64,000 bases of DNA, taken from positions 248,001-312,000 of the forward strand of contig CAVNZM010000013.1 of NCBI GenBank assembly GCA_963693365.1, written 5' to 3'. The notes beneath the pieces were generated by a model. It was given only the letters and a program-made list of their open reading frames with translations. It was not told the origin of the DNA and did not search any database. The position numbers and the translations under genes were made by a program. This document shows, in pieces, positions 55,285-64,000 of the stretch (position 1 is its first letter; each line of letters begins with the position of its first letter). Origin of the DNA: Amoebidium appalachense (taxonomy: Eukaryota > Ichthyosporea).

Positions 55285-55938
55285 CCGTGGTTTACAACCA
55301 TTGCAGGTTCACTTTCGTCCAAGGGGATGTCCCCCTAGAGGCAACACACGTCCCGGAGTAGTTTTCATAGAGGTTTTATTTGTGGAAATTATTGACATAA
55401 ATATTTTTCTGGGTAAACACGTAGGATGGGTGTTCGATACCAACATAACCATGTAGGCTTCATTTCGTGTTTTAGCAGTTAGCGGTTGGCTGCCCGCACA
55501 CGGGCACCTATTAGCCAACCAAAACATCAGATACCACAGATCACTAGACCGAGTTATGATTGGCTCGGATCAGATTTCACATATCACTAGATCGATTTTT
55601 GATTGGCTCAGATCAGTAGGCTTAGGTATATAAGCACGACAGTTTTTAGCAGATCAGCAAGCTACAAACACATCTTCTGTGTTTAGCATCCACAGCCTTA
55701 CAGCTATATATTCCTTTTCACCCACCCACCTACACCCACACACAACCCCCATTGATCCACACATACGTGCTGTTTTTTCACGGGGCGAAGACTTCCCCCG
55801 TTTTTTGGGCACATGGACCTCACGGATCAATAAATTGATGACTGGGGGCTTGCCGTGGTTTACAACCATTGCAGGTTCACTTTCGTCCAAGGGGATGTCC
55901 CCCTAGAGGCAACACACGTCCCGGAGTAGTTTTCATAG
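55285..55938 (+). repeat. B1-A2-M2-B2 terminal block of YRE-4
   Basis: B1 55285-55370, A2 55371-55720, M2 55721-55852, B2 55853-55938. A poly(A) signal AATAAA lies in M2 at 55829-55834, downstream of A2, so a transcript from the A1 TATA box could end here and carry A twice. Confidence 0.9.
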
Positions 55939-56340
55939 ACCTCATATTAAGATGCTCAGAATCGCCTTCACAGTATGCTTTGTTTTCGACGTCGACGATA
56001 CCCATCATGTTAGCCTACACAGTATACATACGTAGAACAGGCTTACGACGTCCATAGCACATCTATAGCATTGGAATAGGTGCTACATTTGGTTAATGGA
56101 CGGTGTAAACGCATGCACAGCATGTCCATAGGATGACGTTGGCATATACACATGAGGGTCGAGAAATCAGTGGACCTCTTTATTACCCTGTAACATGCTT
56201 GTCGACGTCGACGATGGGTTTTCAGCTTTTCCATCCATTAAAATGTCGAGGGTACCAAACGCAGCCACTCAGGTATCGTAAACTACTCCGAACCCGTCGT
56301 CGACGTCGTAGAGGGGTTTCCGATGGGGGGGGGAAGATTG
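55939..56340. other. Unique-looking interval
   Basis: No gene recognised. CGACGTCGACG words recur (for example near 55989, 56203 and 56297). Confidence 0.5.
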
Positions 56341-56350
56341 CTGATGCACG

Positions 56351-56617
56351 TTGGTTCGGTCTATTTTTGATATTTCCTTCGATGATATCAAGAGCCCTTC
56401 CAAGATTGTTGAGCCAAGGTGTCTGTCCCAGCGCGACCCAACGGATATCGACCCCTTTGTGTTTGACAAGGAAGCCAAAGCGAAAGCTTCCCTGGATAAG
56501 TGGATTGTGTTCAAAGGTTGGGCACCGTTGTCGAGTTTCCGTTTTGGGGGATGGAACAGTGGGGTCTTGGTCCGTCCCGTCCACTCAGGCAAGAAGATGG
56601 AGTCCGTCGTCAATGGG
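56351..56617 (+). other. Candidate exon of an unidentified gene
   Basis: Open frame reading FDISFDDIKSPSKIVEPRC, DPFVFDKEAKAKASLDKW and FKGWAPLSSFRFGGWNSG, ending at AATGG followed by GTAAGTTGAG, a good 5' splice site. The composition is protein-like. The acceptor on the left is not clear. Family unknown. Confidence 0.4.
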
Positions 56618-57730
56618 TAAGTTGAGTGTGTTGCTATGTGAGTTTTCCACGATTGAATACTTAAACGTATGCACCATTGATGAACGATTTGTTTGCTGGA
56701 ATTGTTGGTTCGTTAGTCACGGTTTCTTGTACGTATGATGTACTATGGACTTTAAAATTGCCAGTATCTGTTTAGTCTGTGAATGAGACCCAGAATTATT
56801 GGAGCAGCTATCCCGCTTTAACCGCGCTGTCCAGGTGGTTCCCTCCTGAACAACGTGCAGTGCTTACACACACAATACGATAACAAGTCTGGGTACACGT
56901 GTGGTTTATTTTGACACATTGAAGTGTGTGTGCAGTGCACACACACTCACAATACAATAACATGATTGGACATAGTCTATACATTGTCAAAGAGTTACAT
57001 GATAATGTCGTGCTTGGATGCGCTTATACTGATGTATGTGTGTGTGTGTGTGTGTGGAATGACACAGTCACACACGCCATAAAATACAGCGTAAACCTTA
57101 CATTTGCAACCTTACCACCCATGTACTCCCTCCCTGTTTCCGGGGGGGGGGGGGGAACAATTTTGCCATCTAGGCCAGACCGTGCAGGTCCATGCACACG
57201 CTGTGTTTCTCCAACCACATATACACACCCTGACCCCCCTGCACCGCTGCACTCCCTCCCTGTTTCCGGGATAGTACAGTGCCCGTCCAGGTGTTAGATA
57301 CTCCGCCACTAAGATAACGGCGACGCCATTTTTTAAAAATCTTTAGATAATGACCTCCGACGGTCGTTTTCCGGGATTATCTTGAAGTTTTTTTTCTTTA
57401 TTTATTTATTTATTTATTTTTTTTATTTTTTTTATTTTTTTTTAGCGCAACAGGGGGTCCTATGCATCGCCTATGCAGACGTAATTACCAAGTATGCACC
57501 ATTAGAACACCCTTTATTTGTCAGAGTTTCAGACTTTTTACCACATAAAACCTAGCTCAGTGACACCGATATGTTCCACAAACAAAAGGGCCAATCATTG
57601 AATAGGCTGTGGCGCCAAAAAAAAACCCCGTATGACGCACATGTCAGTTCAGTCAGTCAGTTTTTTATCGTTCTTCTATCCAAAATACATAGGAGTACAC
57701 AGGTTGAAAGTGTACTAGCACACGGAAAGA
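56618..57730. other. Non-coding interval
   Basis: Two near-copies of CTCCCTCCCTGTTTCCGGG (57126 and 57251), a short GT repeat (57038-57055), a G-run and an ATTT-rich tract (57387-57444). No gene supported. Confidence 0.55.
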
Positions 57731-57732
57731 CC

Positions 57733-57963
57733 ATGACCAAGCCAGTAGTTCAAGTGCAGGCAGCTGCACTTGGGGATTTAAATAGTGCACTACACAAAGT
57801 AAACGCAGCCACAGACAAGTTCCAGGAAAGCACGCAAGTGGCCCAAGTGATTGTTGCCGAGGGCCTTGTAGAAGCAAACAAAAAGATCAGTAATGCAACC
57901 ACCAGTGCAATTGCACAAGCAGAAAATGCAAAAGCACAACTGCGTTCACATGTGGCGCTTTAG
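57733..57963 (+). CDS. Small Ala-rich helical ORF
   Basis: 76 residues from ATG 57733, Ala/Val/Gln-rich with heptad-like spacing (ALGDLNSALHKVNAATDKF, NATTSAIAQAENAKAQL), probably a coiled coil. It lies 127 bp upstream of the zinc-finger/HTH gene remnant on the same strand. No family recognised; it may be spurious. Confidence 0.3.
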   Translation: MTKPVVQVQAAALGDLNSALHKVNAATDKFQESTQVAQVIVAEGLVEANKKISNATTSAIAQAENAKAQLRSHVAL

Positions 57964-58089
57964 AGAACCGTAGAGTCCACACACCTGCCGAATTGCTAAA
58001 AACGGCTGCCAGCAAGCCTGGGCAGAGGACCATGTCTGATTACGGGCAAAGATGAATTTTTCGTTCGAACTGAACGGCCGTAAAAAACC

Positions 58090-58571
58090 ATGAGTGCGCA
58101 CAGCGTGGAAGAAGCCAAAACTATCAGCGAGTTAATTGCTACAGAAGACTCTTCCAAACCTACGTTTCCGTGCAGAGGCTGCAGGTATCCCTGCGGTAAC
58201 GCCGGTGCACTGGCAAACCACGAAGCCAGTTGTGCTGCGGCTAAACGTGTTAACCAGCCATCACATCTCGTTACCAGCAACGTTGGGTCCGTCACACACG
58301 AGTTTGTCCCACCGTCCCAAGAGGTCGACATCGAACGGCAAGAAGCGATTGCTGCGGAGTTCGAGCGTATAAACCAAAGTTTGGCGGAAGGCAAACCCAA
58401 AGTGGATCGGCGCAAAAATAATAAAGGAGCAGGTGAGCGAGGGTCGTACACTTATTCACAAAAGCGGAGATGATTGAAGAGATTCTCGGTCTGAAAGGCG
58501 AAAACACGGCGGCGAAGATTGCAAAGTACCGCATATCTCACCAGAAGAAGAGCATTCAAATGGTATATGCG
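58090..58571 (+). pseudogene. Zinc-finger plus HTH gene remnant, first exon
   Basis: ATG at 58090. A C2HC-type finger (FPCRGCRYPCGNAGALANHEASC, about residues 30-52) is followed by a basic linker (VDRRKNNKGAGERG) and SYTYSQKRR. The frame then stops at 58471-58473, but the next frame continues IEEILGLKGENTAAKIAKY up to VYA before GTAAGTTT, a 5' splice site. The combined pattern resembles the homeodomain-like HTH at the N-terminus of transposon-derived proteins. A one-base loss near 58470 splits it. Assignment to a transposase-derived gene is an inference. Confidence 0.45.
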
Positions 58572-58838
58572 TAAGTTTTCCCAAGGCTGGTACATAGTCG
58601 TTTTACTGCAAGCCTGGCATTTTGTCTGTGCCTGATCTTTTTCTATAATGTTGGCTAGTACCTGTGCTGCATAGGCGCTTTGTTTCTCTGGTTACTCTGT
58701 TTGTTGTTAGTGGTTGCCAAGGCCTTCAAGTTGTCCTGTTGTTTGTTGGAAAGAGAGCCCTTGAAACCCAAAGCATTGGTGAACTTGCTCTACTTAGAAA
58801 GATAACTTTAGTAACTTGTAACTTCTACGTGTGCAGGT

Positions 58839-58915
58839 GGATACGGACGACTCGGAGGGAGACGATCTTCGCATTGGCAGCTCAAGAAAGGCTGAAGGAG
58901 CTGAAGCTCGTAGGT
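58839..58915 (+). other. Candidate downstream exon
   Basis: Preceded by a 3' splice-like CTTCTACGTGTGCAG and followed by AG/GTACGTAC. It reads VDTDDSEGDDLRIGSSRK, an acidic protein-like stretch. It could be the next exon of the 58090 gene. Confidence 0.35.
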
Positions 58916-59098
58916 ACGTACACGGTTTGCTGGCTTTACTGTGTTCCCCAGCCTCTTGTTATAGAGATCTAAGGAAAAGTACACAATACTGAGGTGGAGC
59001 TTGTGTAAAGGCATCTGGTGATAACAAATGTACGGACTGAATGGGTGAAATAGGGTTGGGAGATCAGGCTTTGCTATATGCATATGAAATTCCGGTTC

Positions 59099-59330
<232 letters not shown>

Positions 59331-60080
59331 AATGAAAATAAAAATCAAAGCACAACCCAAAGCACACATGTCCACATACTTCTCCTTTCCCTCCGCTTAA
59401 TAATAACTCCTCTCTCCCTTGGGGCCTCCCCCCTCCCATTCTTTCCTTCACACACAGTTGCGCGCACACAAGTGCACGAGCACAGGCATACACACTTGCG
59501 AGTGTCCGAAAACACACGCACAAACGCACACACGCACACACACACACATGCAAACACACAGTGGGGGGTGCCCAGAAAAGGGGATTTCTTTTCCGCGTAA
59601 AGTATTGCAATGGTCTGGAGGTTGATGAAAACCTCAATGCCGATGTCTATGAGGCAAATGGGGAGGGGTTGCCCCTCACTCGCGTAGGTGTGTGGTGCCA
59701 AATAGTCAAGATGTAACAGTAGCAGGGCCGCTTTTTATCATGATAAACAGACTCTGCTAACTGTACTTGAATATATTTCTATTCTTTCTCTCTCTCTCTC
59801 TCTCTCTCTCTCCCTCTCTCCTCTCTCTCTCCCCCCCCCCCCCTCCTCCTCTCTCTCTCTCTCTCTCTCTCTCTGTCATCTACCCATGGATAACGGCAAG
59901 AACTTAGATTCTGAAGTTGAGATATACATATGTTTATTAGTTTGTTGTTGTTCGTTTCCTTTTCCCTTTTCCTTTCTTCCTTTCTTTCTTTCCTTTCCGT
60001 TTCCGTGTGCACAGATATCTTTGATCTGTGTACACATCGAGCCATTTGGCCCGCTCACATGTAATGTTTTTTGCGTTTAT
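59331..60080. other. Non-coding interval with CA and CT repeats
   Basis: A CA-rich segment (59450-59565) and a second CT array (59787-59872) with a poly-C interruption. The rest is unique. No gene recognised. Confidence 0.7.
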
Positions 60081-60399
60081 GTCTAAATAAGTTGTCCAAT
60101 CAGATCTCGTTTAATTTTCCCAAATATAGAAACCTACATTCCTCCTTCATTCTACTCGATTCCTTTCCCATTCCATTCCTTTCTATCCTCATTCCTTTTC
60201 CTTCTTTTCCCACGACGTAGAATTGCTCCATGCTCCCCAGCTATTAGGAATAATTATATTTAGACGTGTTATGTTAAGAACATGTATAAATATATGATGT
60301 GAACTAATAGATACATAAGTGGTTTCATTTTATTAAATGTTTCCGTACTTTCATTAGCAGATTGCGATTTATCTTCTATGTGTCGACAGGCATTTCGAT

Positions 60400-60745
60400 C
60401 GATTTATTTTACCCTCATAGTTTTCGTCTTTCTGATTGGATAAGATAGTTTTCGTTCTTTTGATTGGCTTAGCATTTGTCGATTTCACATTCCCGAGTAT
60501 AAAAGGGACTTCATCTTGAAATAAAAATCAATCAGTTGAAAACGTTTCCTATGGTCCCAGAAATCGTTCCACCTCTCCGGTTGTGTTTCTCCCGTGTGTC
60601 TGTGTGTTGTGTATATCATAACACCCATCTGTGCACTCTGCTCCTCCCTTAAACCCACACAAAATAACAGGTTTACGGCCCCTTTGCACGCTAACACACA
60701 ATCTCGTTACAACCGCGAAATTCCTCCGTACATACTGCTTCAACC
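60400..60745 (+). promoter_or_regulatory. Promoter and leader of a second retroelement family
   Basis: Two ATTGG boxes (near 60436 and 60463) are followed by TATAAAAG (60497-60504), then a leader to the ATG at 60746. The order is the same as in the YRE A repeats, but the sequence is unrelated. This suggests the 5' end of another retroelement. Confidence 0.5.
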
Positions 60746-61165
60746 ATGACTGACAAACCGTCGTACATCAACCTTCCGCAATGGAATCCGTCCGAGAAGA
60801 AGGACGACAAGCGTCTCAACTACTTCGAATGGGAGCCCCTCATCCATCGCTTCATCCGAACAACAATTGCCGAGAAATTTGTCGACGCCATCAAGGCACC
60901 ACAGTGGATTGATGGCTCCGACGCCAACCAGTGGCAAGGCTACGGCACCAAGGACGCCTACAAGAAAGCTTCCGACGTCCTCGACCAAATTCTCAACCAG
61001 TCCGTTCATCCTACAGAGCTCTACGACTCTGGCCGCATGCAAGACGGTGTTCACGGTGGAGAAGTCTTCCATAACCCGCGCATGGCTTATGTGGCTGGAG
61101 AAGGAGGCTCGCGTCACTCAAATTCAAGTCACCTACGAGGAGCTTGAACTACGCGACTTCCCCAA
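60746..61165 (+). pseudogene. Gag-like ORF, frameshifted and truncated by a LINE fragment
   Basis: Begins MTDKPSYINLPQWNPSEKKD, with YFEWEPLIHRFIRTTIAEKF and DAYKKASDVLDQILNQS, a helical Gag-like composition. Near 61040 the coding appears to move to another frame (AWLMWLEKEARVTQIQVTYEELELRDF). It is cut at about 61165 by LINE copy D. No zinc knuckle or enzyme is present in what remains. The Gag identity is inferred from promoter context and composition only. Confidence 0.45.
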
Positions 61166-61345
61166 ATACCGCAACACACACACGTCACATTCACAACAGA
61201 CACCCAGAAAGATAGCCTACCTGTAAATTACAACATCCTTGATTTTATACTAAACACGCGTAACTACGACCTGTTTATTAGATGTATTGATTGGCTTGAG
61301 AAACACATCACTACAAAATTATAGCGCACGCGCACACACACACAC

Positions 61346-61400
<55 letters not shown>

Positions 61401-61432
61401 CCAGCTGATACCGAGTGTCCCGAGGGGAGCCC

Positions 61433-61469
<37 letters not shown>

Positions 61470-61661
61470 GGGGAACCCCAACTAATTGATTTCTCCTTGT
61501 AGACTTTATGGTGTCTCGTAGAGAAAGTAAACCCTGATATATAGTCACCACCCGACATCTATGTACGTGATCATGATATACCGCTGAGGGGATATTCCGA
61601 GCAAACCCCCCCCCCCCATACCTGAGACTGGTTCTCTTTGCCTCGAGTAAACAGCGTAAAC
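61165..61661 (+). mobile_element. LINE 3' fragment (copy D)
   Basis: Matches the LINE from AATACCGCAACACACAC, inside ORF2, to GTAAAC. Its 5' truncation is about 20 bp further upstream than in copy C. Its 3' end abuts TGAAAAGGAATATATAG, the end of a YRE A repeat in reverse, exactly as copy C does. Confidence 0.9.
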
Positions 61662-62011
61662 TGAAAAGGAATATATAGCTGTAAGGCTGTGGATGCTAAA
61701 CACAGAAGATGTGTTTGTAGCTTGCTGATCTGCTAAAAACTGTCGTGCTTATATACCTAAGCCTACCGATCTGAACCAATCAAAAATCGATCTAGTGATA
61801 TGTGAAATCTGATCCGAGCCAATCATAACTCGGTCTAGTGATCTGTGGTATCTGATGTTTTGACTGGCTAATAGGTGCCCGTGTGCGGGCAGCCAACCGC
61901 TAACTGCTAAAACACGAAATGAAGCCTACATGGTTATGTTGGTATCGAACACCCATCCTACGTGTTTACCCAGAAAAATATTTATGTCAATAATTTCCAC
62001 AAATAAAACCT
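61662..62011 (-). mobile_element. Isolated A repeat of the YR family
   Basis: A complete A copy (minus strand 62011-61662) of the YRE-3/YRE-4 subfamily, with ATTGG boxes and TATATAAG. On its sense strand it is followed by antisense LINE and then by foreign sequence rather than gag. Confidence 0.87.
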
Positions 62012-63137
62012 AAACCCCTGTGATATGTCTGATTCTTTGCAGTATGTCATAGGTTAGAACTTCCTTGATGATGACACGAGTTGATCTTAACTTGTGTCTG
62101 TGTCCTATCGTGTACGTCTCCGCGTACCGGATCTCTCTGAAAGCAATTGGTTCTTAGTGATTGGTTTCTATTAGAGATAGATCTGATTTCCGACTGGTCG
62201 GAAATCATGTATGGATTGGACTTAGAGGAATTTCAGGTATTTATTCGAAGATCAGAATAAATTCAGTTGAGTCGTGTCTAAACATTGATGTCTGTTGTGT
62301 ACACTGCTCCGATCGTTCCGTGTTTTGTTCTTGTGTGTGTCTGTGGTGTTTTTACACTGCACCACTGTGTCTCTACTTTCATCCCAAATACTTATACAAT
62401 TTAACAGGTACCTTTTCTTGGTTTGAGGTGCGACCCGAAAATTGGTGACACTGTAGCGTGACAACCCAATGTCAGATCGAGTTGAAACTTGGTAAACCCC
62501 AAGGTCATTGGCTTACAAGCTTATGTGCAAAATTTGACCTATGGTTGTTTGTCTTTATGCGACACAGGAAGGACGCGCTTTTGCCGGTTTTCAGCCGTAA
62601 AAAAGTGAAAAACGGCAACAAACTGCGTTGGCCGCTGTACTGCACAGCGTGTGAGCCACTCGTCATCTGAAACTGATCAGTGCGGCGGGTGGCAACATGG
62701 TAACAAAGCGATAAGAAATTGTTTACGTGAACCAATCATAGACGAGAACTAAGAAATATGCGGGTAAATGGGAATTTTCGGCTCACATATTGGTGACAAA
62801 GCAAAGGACGCTAAGGAGCATGTAGTTACGGTCAACATTGTACATATAATCTACAAATAATAAATATAATGTATAAATAAATGGTAAAAATCATTATATT
62901 ACTCTTTAATACAGCTTAAATACTGAATAGGAATGGGCAGGTAGGAGTGGCACCGCGATCATGAAAAAGGAATTTTGCAACGCTCAAGCGTGGTTTGATT
63001 GGTCGGCATGCGTTCTATATAACAAGCAAGGACCTAGACTCACACGTGCAGTATCAAAATCTAATAGACATCATATGCCATACGGTGGAGATACAATTTT
63101 TTATTTTTTATTTTTTATTTTTTTATTTTTTCTAAAC
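62012..63137. other. Non-coding interval with one perfect hairpin
   Basis: GATTTCCGACTGGTCGGAAATC (62187-62208) is a perfect inverted repeat. ATTGGTGACAC (62440) and ATTGGTGACAAAG (62790) look like LTR-element primer-binding contexts, but no LTR could be paired with them. A T-rich tract ending CTAAACAG (to 63139) could be a 3' splice site for the next ORF. Confidence 0.5.
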
Positions 63138-63139
63138 AG

Positions 63140-64000
63140 AGCCGAGCGGAACAGGTTCCCTTTCCCGAGGTTAAAGCGCCACCGGCCGTGCCGCCAGCAA
63201 GTAGTTTTATTACGAAAGAACAACTGCACTTGATACCCGAGAAGGCTAGGAAATCCGTGCTCAAACTTATGGCGCATCATGAGCAGCTCCGCACCCAAGT
63301 CTCCGACTTAACAACCCAAGTAGCTGAGTATAAAGCCAACCAGGACCACACAGACCTCCTTGTTCAGCAAATGGAGACGCGCTTACGGCAGCTGGAAGCT
63401 GACCGGGCAACCCCCACCGGCCCTGCCCACGCGGGCCCGGCCCCTGCAGCACAGGCAGCCCCCGATGGGTTACCCACCCCACCGGGGTCTCCCAAGTTCA
63501 TACCCACAACGAATCCTAAGGTGTACCGCACTACGGTGGTCGCCAAGACCGTGTACGTGTCCGAGAAAGTCAAAACGTATGCCGAGTCGGTGGCCCAGAC
63601 CCACGGGGCTACCCAGGCTTTGGCCGCCCTTGCCGCAGCGTCAGCACTGCACCCAACCCGCCGCCCTCGGGTGGCGTCTGACCCTGCCCCTCAGGGTACC
63701 GACGAGTCCGAGTTGACCACTGCAGCCTTCACCATGGTGCCGGCCAACATCAGCACCATGCGTGAGCGTCTTTACACCCTCGGTGTCCTCAACCGAATGA
63801 TTCCCGACATGCTCTTCATTGGCCGTCGCTACACAGTGTTCATTGTGCGTGCCGGCTACCGTGATACCCTCATAAACATCATCCAACGTGCTACCGACGC
63901 CACCTTTCTCGCAGACTTCGATCCTACGGCTCCCTACAACACCACACTTAACCGTGCTGACGCAGAGGCCGCTGCCCGGGCCTCTTGGCAACGCCGGGTG
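63140..64000 (+). CDS. Partial ORF related to LINE ORF1, open to the window end
   Basis: A frame without stop for 287 codons, continuing past the edge. The first in-frame ATG is at 63269; an upstream CTAAACAG acceptor may mean an intron. A coiled coil (HHEQLRTQVSDLTTQVAEYK, LLVQQMETRLRQLEAD) is followed by a Pro/Ala-rich linker. A globular domain comes next (MRERLYTLGVLNRMIPDMLFIGRRYTVFIVRAGYRDTL) and then DFDPTAPYN. The order and spacing parallel ORF1 of the LINE above (coiled coil, linker, SRILCLSFIGYDVLEVAVRGDY, SYDPCAP). It is probably ORF1 of a diverged LINE family, with a host gene as the alternative. Confidence 0.55.

Larger units (their letters stand above)
50805..55938 (+). mobile_element. 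YRE-4, most complete YR retrotransposon copy
   Basis: A1 (50805-51154), an antisense LINE 3' fragment (51155-51633), gag C-terminal half, RT/RNase H (intact), YR (one frameshift), B1 (55285-55370), A2 (55371-55720), M2 (55721-55852), B2 (55853-55938). A1 and A2 differ visibly only around GATACTGTTGTAACC versus GATACCAACATAACC, so the copy is young. The terminal organisation A1...B1A2B2 defines the family structure in this window. Confidence 0.92.

Noticed and set aside
62440-62460. Primer-binding site of an LTR element (ATTGGTGACACTGTAGCG)
   Set aside because: No matching LTR pair or gag could be found around it.

Overview
The window is nuclear DNA of an unidentified eukaryote and is almost entirely repetitive. 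It holds long GA/CT, CA/GT and AT microsatellites and homopolymer C/G runs. It also holds retrotransposons that use eukaryotic promoters with ATTGG and TATA boxes, plausible GT..AG splice signals, and a THAP zinc-finger gene. Nothing bacterial or organellar is evident: no operons, no rRNA and no tRNA that I could recognise. THAP domains and chromodomain Ty3/Gypsy elements fit an animal or a unicellular relative, but the sequence does not settle the lineage.

Four classes of element dominate. (1) A tyrosine-recombinase (YR) retrotransposon family of Ngaro/PAT type has the split-direct-repeat layout A1 - gag - RT/RNase H - YR - B1 - A2 - M2 - B2. I name five copies: YRE-1 (2506-7438, minus), YRE-2 (13174-16624, plus), YRE-1b (25565-30498, plus), YRE-3 (46248-48688, minus) and YRE-4 (50805-55938, plus). 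There are also solo or partial units at 1983-2505 with 7439-7482, and at 61662-62011. Only YRE-4 keeps a full RT/RNase H; only YRE-3 keeps an uninterrupted YR. (2) An APE-type non-LTR retrotransposon (LINE) is present as two near-identical full-length copies (7525-12348 and 39394-44214) and two 3' fragments (51155-51633 and 61165-61661). (3) A Ty3/Gypsy element with an integrase-linked chromodomain lies on the minus strand between LTRs at 20176-20776 and 36772-37337. (4) Inside that Gypsy element, in the gag-pol linker, sits a candidate DNA transposon (25485-34448, called THX here). It has an 18-bp perfect terminal inverted repeat, flanking TA, and two intact genes: a THAP protein and an XPG/FEN-type nuclease fused to a SWIM-like zinc finger. 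YRE-1b is in turn inserted into its left end.

Layout: 0-2 kb simple repeats and a minisatellite; 2-7.5 kb YRE-1 inserted into a solo A-M2-B2 unit; 7.5-12.3 kb LINE copy A; 13.2-16.6 kb YRE-2; 16.6-20.2 kb non-coding DNA with hairpins and a 190-bp satellite; 20.2-37.3 kb the nested Gypsy/THX/YRE-1b block; 37.3-38.7 kb a SANT-like and proline-rich gene; 39.4-44.2 kb LINE copy B; 46.2-48.7 kb YRE-3 with a solo LTR; 50.8-55.9 kb YRE-4 with a LINE fragment; 56-64 kb scattered exon-like fragments, a gag-like ORF, the last LINE fragment, and a partial ORF1-like gene running off the end.

Most retroelement genes are broken by one-base changes, often in C or G runs, so base-calling error has to be kept in mind. 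YRE-1 and YRE-1b share the same lesions, however, which argues that many are real. The most unusual object is THX: two intact ORFs in a region where nearly everything else is decayed, with a nuclease but no recognisable DDE transposase.
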